A stretch of DNA of 64,000 bases from Cricetomys ansorgei (GCA_026225945.1 JAMJFZ010001133.1:875001-939000); one strand, 5' to 3'. Positions 47,261 to 60,800 are shown, counted from the first letter of the stretch. Notes: generated by a model from the letters alone, not told the origin. Program-made: numbers and translations.

Positions 47261-49340
47261 ATATTTAACTTAGTAAATTAATTTTCTTAACTGTTAAAAA
47301 ATTCTGAGGACAAATGTAATATGAATACACAATTAGGTAATATTACCGAAACTGAATAAAATTATGGAGCGTTGACAAGAGTGTTTAGAAATGCCTCCAC
47401 TGTTGATAGGGATACTTTCTCAGTATTTTAGGGAAAATGTAGCCATGGGAATCAAGAGGTTGTGCAATATATGGTGGTGGCCATATAACACCTAAGAACA
47501 CAGGGTTCTTTCAGAAAAGAAAGGAATTAAAAAGAAATTTAGGAACTTAGCAGGACAAGTTTTGAAAGGAGTTTTAATATAAGAACAAAAGTCATTGACT
47601 CAATCTTCTAGATAAAATGGTAAATCTTCATGAGGGTTTTATTTCATAGAAATGTATGATTTCTATTGGCACTGGGAGGAATGCCATGACTGTCAGCAAT
47701 GAAGTGAGCTGCTCTCGTGTTCAGTAGTATTGGCAATTAATTAATGACAATATTTAAAAGGTGAACATTCCCTGAAATGTTACAAGGAAAGAAATGGTGA
47801 TCAAGACCAATTTAATTTAGGTAAAGGAAGAAAGCAAAGAAGTTTCATGCTTTGCATTCAGAGTTCCAGAAATCTTGTTCTCTTTCACCTTGAGGGGGTA
47901 AGGGAATCAGTGTGTGTTCACTTAAGGTTGTAATATTCCAAACCCAACAGTAGCAAAGAACCATAGATCACACACACACACACACACAAAAAAAAATCCA
48001 AACAAAAACCACATCAAAATTAAACGTGAATCGAAAAAGGAAAAAAAAAGCCATACTATTAATATGTGGGGCAGTCAGCTGGACCAAAATGTTATTTGAT
48101 TTTAGGGAGACTAAGTTATTGTTCACTGATTCAATTCCATAGGTCTTATTCTGTATCCTTTTAAAAATTACATTTTCTATTAGTCCATGTTACTTAATAT
48201 TATATCAGTGTAAAATCTATAATGTTACAGATACTTTATAATTTTGCTTTTAATTGAGATTTATTACTGATATCTAGTATTTCACACAAAAGAAACTTTT
48301 TTTTGGCACTGGTAGGTATTAAAAATGACGAAGCTTATGCTTCTATCTTTTGAAATTGAATTTTCCAGTGTAGTCAAGTGAAGGTGGTTTGTAGAAGATT
48401 AGATGGTTTGTCCTTTGTTATTGGTGCTAAACTAACTGCTTATCCATCTGATAGTCTTCCTTCATGATGTACCCTTGGATGACGAATGCTCGCGGCATAA
48501 TGGGGACAGATGTATGTTTGCATGGGAGCTGAACGCTTTAACATTTTCACGGTTCTCTTCCTCCTATTTCAGAGCTGCTTTGGCTTTTCTCCAGCTTCCA
48601 TCGACTTCATTAGTCCCCTCTGGATTGTCCAACATGACAGTTATTTGATTTAACCAATTCAAAGGCATCCTACTGGGTAAGCAATCAAGGCCTGCCGATT
48701 CACAGTGCACTGTGAGAGTAACTGTTTCCAACTGTATGATCTCTCCGAACATAATTAAAAACATATGCATCTTGAAGCTTGATAAAACTTGACAATTTTT
48801 CAACAAAAACATCCAATGAGGTAAAGTCCTACCCACTTATGAAGAAAATATCAAACCTTGAGCATTTCCTTTGGAAATAGATTGCTCATTTAATGTTATA
48901 TTTAATGGCTATATTTAATAAATATTCAGAGAAAAGCATCTTTGACAATTTAGGTATAACTATAATGCCAGTGTGTAAAATTATATAACGTTAGGGACTT
49001 TCGTTGGTGTTTGTCTGTGATTGCATTTTGTATTTGGTAGGATTCTGGCCACTATTCCTCAGGTCTGTAGGTTGCTGCAATGAGATATGAAATTTAAGCT
49101 GCATTTTTACCTATGAAACCGGGGCTGAGAAAGGAGCTAATTGCTGATACACCATCATCTCCTTCAAATATCATTTTAAAACTCAGACTATCACAGACAC
49201 AGCCCTTGCTTTTCTACCAATTGATTCTCATCTGGCACCACAGTCTGATTTTGGCCTTGAGTTTCTAGCATGCCAGATGTCTTTCCCTCCAAGAACTCAT
49301 TCTGCTCATCATGTGCAGGCATTGAGGAGAGAAATAGAAA
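47261..49340. other. Non-coding unique sequence
   Basis: It contains a short (CA)n at about 47971-47987 next to an A-run. No gene is recognised. Confidence 0.5.
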
Positions 49341-49432
49341 GAAGGGAAGGGAAGGGAAGGGAAGGGAAGGGAAGGGAAGGGAAGGGAAGGGAAGGGAAGG
49401 GAAGGGAAGGGAAGGGAAGGGAAAGGAAGGGC
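49341..49432 (+). repeat. (GGGAA)n pentanucleotide array
   Basis: Sixteen perfect GAAGG/GGGAA units (80 bp) are followed by two imperfect ones. The + strand is a run of GGG blocks with two-base AA spacers, a classical G-quadruplex pattern. A period of five without stops produces open frames on both strands (Gly/Lys/Arg/Glu and Pro/Phe/Ser/Leu repeats) that are not genes. Confidence 0.97.
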
Positions 49433-51963
49433 TGCCCATCTGCTCATGAGGGTCTGGCCCAGCCCAGAGACACATTTCTCATTGGAAGAATTGTTACACC
49501 AAGAGAAAGATAAGGAGTAATATCAAAACAGACATTACCAGTACCACCATGCCCGCCATCTTTACTACAGACTTGTTACAAAGGGCACTTTCCATTGACT
49601 TGTGGATAGAACAGGTAGAATTATACATATAATCAACTCTCTTAAGGGGGGATATTTTATGAATTAACATACTAAATGATTGCCTCTCTGCGAAGCTACC
49701 TTAGTAGCAGTGCAGAGTCTTCCCACGGGTGTGGGACCTATACTAGTTGAAAGAATAAAAAGAATACCTTATATTAGTGTGTGTTTTACCTTGTGAAAAC
49801 ATTTCACCCACATGGACTAGTAGAGACTGACATGTATTAAATATCAAGTAAATTACATCAATCTCTGGGTTTTCTCTCTCTTTCCCACATGGAAATTGTA
49901 TTGGCATTTTCTAACTGGCTCTGAGGACCTGATGTCAGAGTGCTTGGGAGAGTCTTAAATGGACATGGTTTTCTTCCACCTGTTAGTGCTAAGATCTTAC
50001 TCATTTAAAAAAAATCTCTGATAGAAATTTGGTCAAATATCAATATGAGTCACACATAATTTATCAACACATTTGGTACAAATTTTTAATGCTTTCAGAT
50101 TTTTGTTGTGTTACTTAAAAGGGGGCGGTGAAGTGTCAGTCATAAGAAATGGAAATTTATGTGTTCAGGAAGCATACCGATTATATATCAAAGATAAAAT
50201 AAGCGCTGAGTGAATCAAGAGGCGCTTGGCCAGGTAATAAACTCCTTTTCCCTTTAGTTTAGAGAGAAGCATGTCAGGAGTCTAAGAGTGTTTGGAAAAG
50301 GTAATCATGATTGTGCAGCTAATTCTAGAATAAACTGGCTCAGAATTTTCCAGAGACTTATTCAAGTAAAATAAGATGCCTCTTTTTCATTTATCTATTG
50401 ACAAATATCCTTAGCAGACATAGCGGCTAAACAGGATTCATAATCATTTCTCAGTGCATGAGTTTGATGGGGAGCAGATGGGAGGGGTGGACCTTACTTA
50501 GAGAACCTCACAGTGGCAGGTGATGCACAGCGGGACAGCTCCCTCCAATGGCTTCCAGTTCACTCTGGCTACCATTTACCACCTCAGCACTGTGTGGTAT
50601 GGTGTCTGCCTGTGGCTCTTCCTGTGATGGTACAGCGTGGTCACTGGGATTTAAACATATGCATTCCTCAAGCAGTGCAAGAATGCACCAGCCATGTCTT
50701 AAGGCTCCAGACAGAAGAACTGACAGGGTCTCTTCTGTTTCTATCTTTTGGCCAAAGGAGACATATTCTACTTCATCTTCTTGGTGAGAAGTATGTATAA
50801 AATTCTTTGTCTACCCCCAATCCTCCATCATTTCTCTGAGGTTTCATGTTTCCATCTGCCCATGGGCCCTGAAAATGCCAAGACTTTAAGGATTAATCCC
50901 AGCAGATCACGAGACAGGCATTATTACGCCCTAGGGTGCTATTTCTTGGATGTGATTCCTCTTCTAAACACATGCTCCATAAATTGATAAATTCTCTGCC
51001 ACATACCTCAAAAACAACAATCCCAAAGCAAAAGATAGAACATGAGATGAATAATAAGGCAGAGATATCACCACACCACTATACATTGTATTTCAGAAAG
51101 TTCTTCATTGACACAGGGTGGCCCTTGATTCACAGAACCACTGGGATTCCTGCGCTCCTTAACTAGGACTGTGTTCTGCGTCTTGATGGTGTGTGGTTTT
51201 CTTATGTCTGATTCTAAATGGGTGCCAAAGAGACTGGGGGTTCTAAGTCCTCTTCATTCTCTATAAGTATTAAAGTCACAACAATTGTAACTGTCAAATT
51301 GAGAGTCTTTTAAAATACTTATTAATGTTATCAAGGTGGCTTGAGCAAAAGGAATCTTCTTGTCTTTTGAATGACCCCATGGGAGCATGATTGAGAAAAA
51401 TCTCTTAGGAGTCTTAGGGGTTCTGTCTTAGAAGAGACCAACCAGAACTTTCCTCAAGACCCATGGTCAATTGACTAGATTAAGGGGTGTATATTGAGGA
51501 GTCCTTTCAATATGTGATGGGCTTTCTGGAGCCATGTCTGATCTGGCAAAAGTTGAGCAGGAAGGAAACGTGGCTAAGAAATTGGTGTCCAGATTCAGGA
51601 AGCCCTGAGGGATTGTGTTCACAAGAGAACAGTACCCCGTCAGTTCACACCTCTGTTTAATGTCTCCTCATAGGTATCTCAAAGTGGAGAAGTGTCCTGA
51701 ATTGCCTGGATGGGCCTTAAATAGTCACACATATCCCCCTCACCGAACGCTGGGGGAATTTTGTTAAATACAGAGAAGGCAATAGATAGGCCGGGAGCAG
51801 GATAGAGGCTGCCTGAAGCTGGGGGAGAGCAGAAGGGAGCCTCTGAGTTCTCTGGGTTTCACTTTCACAAGATGAAAGCCTTTTGAGACCCGGTACAGAG
51901 CCATGTGCATACCCTTGATGCTTTGACATTCGACACTGGTAGTGTTTAGAAGGTAGATTCTGT
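49433..51963. other. Non-coding unique sequence
   Basis: No gene or repeat family is recognised. Frames at 50513-50987 lack recognisable motifs. Confidence 0.5.
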
Positions 51964-51971
51964 GTTACATT

Positions 51972-52198
51972 TTAAAAGATTTATTTATTTATCTATATGT
52001 ATGTGCTTGCACCTGTATGGGTGTACGCATGCCGCATCTATGTAGGGGCCCGTGGAAGCCAAAGGGCATCAAATGCCTTAGAACTGGAGTCATAAGTAGT
52101 TGTAAGCTGCCAGATTTGGGTGCCAAGAGACGAACCCACGTCTTCTACATAAGTAGTCAGTGCTCTTGATCACTGATGTATCTCTCTAGCCTGGTCAT
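51972..52198 (-). mobile_element. B2/B3-type SINE, antisense, with target duplication
   Basis: The A-tail side is at the left (TTTTAAAAGATTTATTTATTTATC) and the head at the right (TGCTCTTGATCACTGATGTATCTCTCTAGCC). The flanks GTTACATT (51964-51971 and 52199-52206) are an exact 8-bp repeat. Confidence 0.88.
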
Positions 52199-52206
52199 GT
52201 TACATT

Positions 52207-54504
52207 GTTTCAAACCATAAAGCAAAATTCACATAAGAAAATAAGGAGAGCATCTAAACGAACATTTGTACACATTTCTTTAGGACGTCTTCCCAAAGGG
52301 CGGGGGGCCACTGAGGGAGTTCTCCAACTTGTCAGTGTTGCTGGGGAGATGAGTGTAATTGCGAGGACAGAACAGTGATGGAGTAGAGAATACGAGTGCC
52401 CCTGTCCCTACAAGTTCACGTTCACCGAGGGCTAGCTTGGTGTTCCGTGATTCGAGCTTTGGCTGTGATGTCAGCACATCTGCGATTTCATTCCAGCCTT
52501 TAAACTCATGTTTTGTCAAACACAAGGAAGCGAATGTTGGTGTGCTTTACTAGACACAATAAGACCTACTTCACGGTGTCATTAAATGCTTTACGTGAAA
52601 CGCTCAGGTAAAATGTCCGGTGTAGGATGTGATTTACAGAGTGCTTAACGATCAAAGCTCCTCTCATTAAAAAGGAAAACAGAAAGAATGAGGCAAGAAG
52701 GGCAAAATACCTTAACAACTTGGCCATTATAAACACTACAGCTTATTAATAGCAATGTTGAGGAAAGCCCCTAGGTCCAGTTTCCTAAGCTACTGGACCT
52801 CCCACTGTCAAAGAGAGATGGAGAATCCAACCACTAAGGAACCAGGTTGCCAGAGCCCTTGACAGGAAGCCCAGCAGTGTGAGTGCGTTGGGGCCAGTAC
52901 AAAGAAGCACCTTTCACTAATGTCACTGCTTTTCAAACAGCCTGATAAAAGCAAGACTAAACAAAAGACTTGCAAGTGCAGGGACCTGAGGATGAAGAAC
53001 AAGAGATTTAAAGAGCCAGTAATAGAAAGTCTCCATCCCTGGACTCCAAGTTATATCGCAGGTCTGATGTGAGACATTTGTGTGAGTTTTCATAAAGCAA
53101 AGGATCTTTAGTATGCATAGTGAAGGGACCAAAAAAATCACATCGAAATTCTTCAAAAGAGAGACATCCAACAGGCTAGAGAGTAGTATGTGCTATTTTC
53201 AGTTTTACTTTATCCACTTCTTTGTCAAGATTAAAACAAACAAAGAAACCTCAGGGACGGGGGCTCAGCTCCATATATAGAAAGCATTTCTAAAGAACAA
53301 CATTATGCATGCAGGAGAGTCTTGGCTTTTAGTTGAAAATGAAAATAAGTCAGCATCACTGGCTTTGACTATAATGGCAGCCTCCCCTCATCCACTACCC
53401 CTCCCCACCCCCTGCTGCTGTTCTCAAGTGCCTTCTTCACACACCGCCCAGGAGCAATGCGCCTAGAGTGTGTAGCGGCTTAGGACAGATTACTGCCAGC
53501 TATGGTTTGAGAGGGTACGTGCCACCTAGAACCGTATTATCGTCATAGGCTATTATTTTCCCTTATAAATTGATAAGCTCACTTTATTGTAAAAAAAAAT
53601 TAAAATGCTGCTCGATATTTTAAGACTGAAGAAAGCAGGAATCCAGTTTTAGCGATTTTCTATTCTGTTTAAGGAGGCACTTTATGCTAAGAGTGGCAAT
53701 TGATACACAAAGAGAAAGCCAGAGAGAGCCAAAGCTTGCAATCACCCACTCAGTCGGCAAAAGATAATCCTTAAAGACAATGTATTCATCTACTCAGCTG
53801 GACTTGGGTTTTTTAATGATATTTTTACATTTACTTAGTTAGTTATTTAGCTGTGTGTGTGTGTGTGTGTGTGTGTTTGCACTTGTGTATACCAGGTGTG
53901 CAGACCTTTCCTGAATACACACCTGTGGGAGTTGGGAAAAGTGCCCCTGCATCTCAGTTTTGATGGAGCAGTAAGGACCAAGCTGCAGGACTTTCCCTGG
54001 CTTCCTCACATCTAATTCCTCCTTTACCCAGCTTCTGTCTCACCAAAAAAGTCATTTACACTGGCATAAGGCTTCAATCTATGAATTCCATAGAGCCAAA
54101 CATGTTCCCAGGAGAGTTGCTTCTTCTGTGTGCTTAGAGCCAGTCTCCATTACTGGGGTCCTTGTCAGCATGTGGATCCCCCAGTTGCTGTCACAATCAT
54201 CCTCTGCTCTGTCCACTTCATTCTGGAACTCCTCTGTGTTTTTCTTGCATCACTGAGCTTCTCTTCTTCCCCCCATAAGGAATTCGACAAGCGTGTGAAC
54301 CGTTGTGTCCAGTACAGTCACACAAGCAACACCACTTGTCAGTGATTTTTCCGTCTGATCCTTTCATCACTGTGACAAAATACCCAGGAGAAACAACGTA
54401 AAGAGTAGAAGGTTTAGGCCCAGAGTTTATCCAGTTTGCAGTCTGTGGTCCCGGGTCTGCTATCTTTCAGGCCATGGTGAGGCAGGACAGCATGGCAAAA
54501 GCTT
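52207..54504. other. Non-coding sequence with a (GT)n run
   Basis: A (GT)n microsatellite lies at about 53851-53877. The unique block at 52390-52680 and that at 53560-53720 look repeat-free. No gene is recognised. Confidence 0.5.
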
Positions 54505-54533
54505 ACACAGACACACACACACACAGACACGCA

Positions 54534-54576
<43 letters not shown>
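54505..54576 (+). repeat. (CA)n microsatellite with GACA/GCAGA interruptions
   Basis: About 72 bp of CA units run into a short (GA)n. The minus-strand open frames of Cys-Val repeats here are artefacts of this tract. Confidence 0.96.
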
Positions 54577-54579
<3 letters not shown>

Positions 54580-55220
54580 AGAGAGGTGGGGAGCGACACC
54601 TTGCCCCCACTGTGCATCTGCCATGAAAGGCTCCATCATCCCTGAAGAAAGCCAAGTGCACCAAGCACTCTGCTTGCTTCTCTTCTCATGAGTCTGGTTG
54701 GACATTACAACTGTGAGTTCATTCATGGTCTCATTGTGTTACCTGTAGTTTTGTGACTGTCAGCCAGTCCTCTGAGAGATGCCCTTATTTACTGCAGGGA
54801 ACAGCTGGCCACCATAAGCTCTGCTCTGTTTTAACTCATATTCAATAGGTCAACTTTGAGTGAAATTTGGGGCCCTCTCCTAATATGCTGTAACACTTCG
54901 TCAGCTCTACTGCTTCAACATAAACCTACTACTGTACTGACATCCATGAACTTTTATTTTGTGTTTCATGCATTTAGATCACTTTTTCATCCTCAAGAAA
55001 TGTCTTTTTACAAAGATTCAGTTGAGTTACATTCTGACCTCTTATTTTCTTACTGAGCATTGTGAGAGAAAGTTTGTAAGCCTACTTCACATTATTTATG
55101 AAAGAAAATACAGAGAGTATTTAAATAATGTATTAAATAACAGTGTTTAAATGCATGTAAGAACTACATGAAAACAATTGTGGTAGGGAAAGTGATTCAT
55201 GCCTTAAAAACAAACATTTC

Positions 55221-55428
55221 TGGGGCCCAGAGAGATGGTTCAGTGGCTAAGAGAGTGCACTATTTTTGAGGAGGGTCCAAATTTGCTTCCCAGCACCCTT
55301 GTGTGATGGCTGGCTTGCTTGGAACTCCAGCTGCAGGGGAACCAGCGCCCTCTTCTGGCCTCAGCATGCACCTGTACTAGGTACCCATACCTAGACACAC
55401 ACATTCTCTTGATTAAAACATAAAGGAA
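55221..55428 (+). mobile_element. B2/B3-type SINE, sense
   Basis: TGGGGCCCAGAGAGATGGTTCAGTGGCTAAGAG is the tRNA-derived head. TTGCTTCCCAGCACCC, GCGCCCTCTTCTGGCC and an A-rich tail follow. Confidence 0.9.
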
Positions 55429-56159
55429 CAAGTTTCCTTCTCTGAATTTACTGTTTTTAAATTCAGATCTACCAGGATGAGTTTGAAAGCTGATGATCAC
55501 ACTCTGTGACTTAGAGTCAAACAGTCTGAAGGCAAGTTTTCAGACCTTCTGGAATACAAATGTAAATATTCACAAGCAAGAAGGATAACTTTTCCTCTTC
55601 TAATTTAAGAATTATGTTTTCTAGGGCATTCTAAATGTCAATTATAAACCATTTCTTTATTTTCCTGTGAATACTTAACAGACAAAAAGCCTCTACTAGT
55701 TGCTGATAAGGTTTTTGGTTATTAAAATGCTATTGACATTTTCTCAACCCTTTGGTTTCTCTGACCAAAAACTTGTTTCTATATATTATATCCAGCCTGA
55801 AAATTTTTAACCTATACTCCCTGAATAGTCTTACCTACACTACTGCATGGTCTTGAAGAATGAACACATCAACATTTGTGAAACCCTTCATGGGTTGCAG
55901 GCACATTAGCTACTGAGAGATATAATTGTTATATATTCCAAATGTGAATAACATGACAGGTTATAACATGACAGGAAAAAGACATGTTTTTTTCATACAT
56001 GTTTGGTGATATGATACCTACTTTCCATGTTGAATGGAAAGTGCTCAGAAACATCTGCTGTTTCTGTCACATACAGAACACTGGGCTGTGCATAGTAGCA
56101 AGAGAAAGCAGCCCTTACTGTGCTCTCTGGGGCAATGGAGTTCCTGGTGATAAATAGGC

Positions 56160-56735
56160 CACAATGTGACCTCATAACTGGAAGGCTTCAGCCTCCATAC
56201 AATTTAGAACATTTAAACCTCCAAGACTTACTGATGACTGAGCCACTCGGACTAGCTCCTTCTGGACTAAGAGCTGTGATGAACTCTGAGTCTTCTGGTG
56301 CAACTCACTTGCTATTCTGGCTCAAACTATTCTCCAAGCAGACTTGTTCAAACTGACCTTCTTAGCTGGCTGATTGTTTCTGACTGAACCCTTCTGACTT
56401 TGGCAGACTCGGATTGATTCCTACAACTTCTCTGAACTGCTCTGCTCTGCTCTGCTTCAAACTGACTCACTCTTCTCATCTGATACTGACTTCTGCTGAA
56501 CTGCCTCTGTGTCTTGGCCTCAAACTCCTCAGACTCCTCAGACTGCTTCTGTGTCTCTTCTCCTCTGACTGCCTCTGACTGACTACTTTTCTAACCTGAG
56601 AGTTGGGCAGGTCCTCAGTCTGATTCACTCGGCCAACTCTTCCTCTGGTTTGTCACTTTGCCTGCCCGTCACTCTAACTCAACTCAGAAGTCACATCCTG
56701 TCTGACATTTACTTCCTCTGAGCTCTGCTTCCTGT
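56160..56735 (+). repeat. CTGA/CTCTG-rich low-complexity block
   Basis: About 575 bp are built from irregular repeats of CTGACT, CTCTGACT, CTGAACTGCT and CTCTGCT words, C/T-rich on the + strand. There is a short direct repeat ACTCCTCAG and a B1-like remnant at its right edge. Confidence 0.65.
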
Positions 56736-56785
56736 CTCCCAAGTGCTAGAATTAAAGGAGTACACCACTACTGCCTTCTGAATAT
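56736..56785 (-). mobile_element. B1 SINE remnant, antisense
   Basis: CTCCCAAGTGCTAGAATTAAAGGAGTACACCACTACTGCC is the reversed 5' part of a B1. The rest is missing or replaced by the CTGA-rich block to its left. Confidence 0.7.
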
Positions 56786-57399
56786 TGGGTTTAAAAGTTT
56801 GCATTACATTCTTTCTACATTCTATCTGGACCACACAGGCCTCTGAATGTGATCCCTTCTTATAGACCCTTGGATTTGATCCTTTCTAGCTATCACACAG
56901 GCCTTTCAATGTGATCCTTTCCCAGAGCAGCTTTGTCGCTAGATTAAATGATCACCTCTCAATTTCACATTGAATGGTGTTTGAAAGGTATTAGAAATAT
57001 AACAAATTTAATTCACTTAAATTGGGAATTAAATTTTACCAGGTTTAATTTTAATTAATAGTTTAGTTAATAACGCAAGCAACCATACTCATTAAGTGTT
57101 TATGCAATTCACTGTCAATTATTAAAACATTTAAATAATTACATCCAATGAGTATTTCATGTTTATGAATATTTATATTTTATTACTAAATACATCAGAA
57201 ACATAGATAACACAAAATAAATTCTGCATTCATCTCAAGTAAACATTTTAATACGTAAAGGATAGAAAAAGCCTGTCTAATACTTTATATTTTGACTTCC
57301 CCACACTTAAATCTGATCATTAGGCTTATTACTTTCTCAAGTGCCTGACTTTATGACTAGAAATGGAAAGCACAACATTCTCAGGAGCAGAGGTGTCCT
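56786..57399. other. AT-rich non-coding sequence
   Basis: It contains two copies of CACACAGGCCT..AATGTGATCC (56834 and 56893), then very AT-rich DNA. No gene is recognised. Confidence 0.5.
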
Positions 57400-57840
57400 C
57401 GTGAACCTAATGTCGACCTAGCATGCGCCTCGTTATCATTTATGATTATTAATGAGCCTTTCAGCAGTTGCTCGTTCTGTTGACATTAGAGTTACAATGT
57501 TTAACAAAACATTGCCTTATAGAGAGCAGTCCTTCATACTGTTATGTTTTCAAAACTAACGTCACGTCTCAGCAGCAAAATATTTACATACAATGTACAA
57601 GATGAAGCGCTTTTGATTTCAGCATCATCGGCATTATGGAAGCCGTTTACACAAAGCAACGCAGTAAATGTATGTCTGCAGAGAGAACGTTTGCCAAATA
57701 TTTATGTCCCACTGACAATGGTATCTGATCGTGTAATGGAAAAGCCCTGTCTCAGCTCTAACCACACTGGTTTCAGGGGACTGCGGCGAGCCATCTTCTG
57801 AATTCCCGAATGACCAGAGGCTTAATTAAATATCGCACCT
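57400..57840. promoter_or_regulatory. Candidate conserved enhancer-like block
   Basis: This is repeat-free DNA with closely packed words: ATTATTAATGA (57445-57455), ACGTCA (57559-57564), AAATATTTACA (57578-57588, forkhead-like) and TTAATTAA (57822-57829). It stands out from its surroundings by even base composition and several CpGs. Enhancer function is inferred; the 85-codon frame inside it has no family motif. Confidence 0.35.
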
Positions 57841-60800
57841 TAACACTTTTCTAAGTTTGTTACATTTAGACTTTGTGTGCATGTCATTAAGTAAAATGTT
57901 CATAGGAGCAGAGGAAGGTCTGTGTTCACACATGAGGAGGCCCATTGTACACATATAACTCGGTAGAGTCTTAACCTACCCATGGGCTATCATAAAAATG
58001 ACAAGATGAACATTAGGATCCTAAAGAATTAGAGCTAAATAATGTGAGTTTCGGAGACCAGCCTCCTATGCTGTCTGTTCATATGGGATGAACTAATTTT
58101 AATAACTTGGCAACAGATGAGTTATTGTGATCAGCTGTCAATCTACTAAATATTTACTAGCTTCATTAAATTTTTATTTAAATCAGAATTTTCTGAGGAG
58201 AACAGAAGTCAATTTTTTATAAAATATTTCAACATGCTTCAGACCGAAAAGAAAACATGATTCATCAGTTGACTATACCCCTGAATTAGACGTATACTTG
58301 TTAATCACAGATACACCTGTGCAGTTCATCTGCTTACCCATCAGCATCACTGACAGCATAAAAGTCACAGCATCATATTAAGCCTGTTTTGTTAGGGACA
58401 TCGTCTCATGTCGACTTCTGGTTTTGAATGCTAATGGGAACATAGTATGGAAAACTGTATTCCTGTTTTCAGTTTTAGTTCAAACAGTCTTCTTGTGGTT
58501 CTGAAAGTCTGAAACACCATGATGCTATTCTCAGAAAATGTGTAGGTGCTTGAAGGCAGTGGAACATGAGTCAGAGAGAACTATACTTAGAGCTGGCCTT
58601 TCTGGACCAGGATGCTCTGTGCGAAGTTCGGAGCACAGGACTAGAGTGAAGAGGCTGCGTATAGAAGGAGCCCATCAGAGCTGAGAAGAGCGATGACTGT
58701 GAGCGAAAAGATGGCAAGTATTCAAGCATCATTATAGGAGCCCTTGATGCAACATAAAGCACCCGGGAAAACCATAGGAATAGAGGCTTCAGCCTCATGT
58801 GCTTCAAGGGGTCTGGACCTGTGTTTTTGATGAGCTTGTCAGGTGATTTTGGTACCCAGTTGTTGAGGACCAACACATCACGATGGGCAAACACAATAAG
58901 GAGGTGGAGAAGAAATGCCAGCTTGAGATTCAAGATATGTTTGGGTGATTGAAAGAGCCTGTTTAACAGTGCACATGTCTTGTTTGACACTGAAGTGCAA
59001 GAAAATATGAAGAGACAGGGAATGATGCCATGAGGAAAAATACAACTAATGATGGTGGACAGGACAGAAGCAGGAGGTTGAAGGAAGGCAGGAAAATCAG
59101 GAAGAAAATGCTGGAAGAATGAGAGGGTTCTGATCCAAGTATCACTGCCAAGATGGCTTTGAGGAAAGGGAGAAACTCGTGCCCTTGAAGGTAGGGGAGT
59201 GAGTGAAGACTATGGGTTAAGAACAAAGGGTTAAATCAACTCCTTAAGTGTCTCTTGACCTTCTGAAACAGCAACAGCATGCAAGTGTGAGATTTTAAGA
59301 CATTAGAAGCTAAATACAGGTGGACTTGCAAGAAGTTGCATGAAGAAAAGTTCAAAGAATATCAAAGTTTGAGAAATTCTGCTCTATTTTGCTGCAGAGA
59401 AAATTCCAATAAGAGTTGATGCCATAAATAAAATTTACTGCCATGGAAGAGATGCTCAAAAATATTAGTTTGCTCTGGGTCATTGCGGATCGAAATCTGG
59501 GCTTTCATCTTGGTTTTATTTTCTCCATCATATTCTGAGGTCGTTCTACAGATCATTAACTCTTATGGCTTTAGATGAATAAGCTTCATAAAATAAGTAA
59601 GGAAATGGATTATGGGTTAGAGTTTATAAAGTTCAATTCCATAATAAAAATAATAGCTTAGAGTAAAAACATGTTTCCTATTTTTCTTAATTCCTATCTC
59701 TTAACAGCCATTGATAGTCAATGCTGATCTAATCACCTCAGTCAGGTGTCATCAACTTGGGGCCTCAAATGACCTTCTAGCGAACATGAAAAGACTTCCT
59801 ACATTTCACTGAAAAAAATAATCGTCTTTCAATATTATTTCCATTATATTCACTCCTGCTTCACGAGGGCAAAAGCACTAACTCCGGCTTTGGGGTGAGC
59901 AGGAAGGAATACAGACAGCCCAGCAGAGCTCTCTGTTTGGGATAACAAAAGAGTCGCTTCTTCGGGACTCTGCTTGTTAACAGATATATGCAAATCTGAC
60001 AGAAAATAATAGTACTACATGATCATACCAATGCCCAGCATACCATCATCTCTTCCTAATCCCTCCCTCCCTAATACAGCCACACTCATGCGTGACATGG
60101 AAGGGTCTAGGGTCGATACCAACAACTGGTGATCATCCTGGGATTCTGAAATCAGCAGTGGAGAAGGAGTGCTAGGAGGGAAACAATACTCAAGAAAAGA
60201 AAGAAATTATTCAAAAGGAAGCAGGAAAGAGTGAACCTTGGCTTGGAAAACTGTCCCATGTAGAATGAAGGTGACTCCGGAGTTCTGTTCCGTGACACCC
60301 ATAGAGTGTCACCTGCTCGTTGGTGTGCCAGGTACTGTTCTAAAAGATCAGCACACAACCTGAACCCAGTGAAAGTCTTCCAGTTATGAAGCTTGTGTTC
60401 AGAAGCTTGTGTGTGTTCTAAGTTTTGATTTGAAATGGAATCATGAAAGATGCATGATATTGTTAAAGTCCGGTCTCAGCAGTAATGGTACATTTGAACA
60501 CAAATCAACAGCAGGTAAGAAAGCCACAAAGGTGACTATGGGGAATCATGCTAGGTAATGGGAAAGGCGAAGTTTTGGAAGCCAAAGCCCTGGGCTATTC
60601 ACAGAGTAACTGGAGTGTCAACATGTCTAGAATCTGGCAGAATTAGAAAATTGTGAGAAGGTGGTAGGAGATGGTGTCAGAACACAAAGTCAGAGCAGGG
60701 AACATTACAGCCTGGAAGCCGGGAGGAAGCGAGAGTAAGACTATCAGGATTCAGAATTACTACTAACATCAAAGGAGCCTGCTATTGGTTTGAAGTCTGT

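Noticed and set aside
49341..49432. CRISPR-like array
   Set aside because: It is a continuous pentamer repeat without spacers, in mammalian DNA.
49191..49513. Pro-Phe-Ser-Leu and Gly-Lys-Arg-Glu repeat proteins
   Set aside because: They are products of the (GGGAA)n pentamer on both strands, not genes.
58571..59226. Two adjoining minus-strand frames (139 and 87 codons)
   Set aside because: I considered a retrocopy because they adjoin, but they recall no protein family and I see no poly(A) tail or target duplication.
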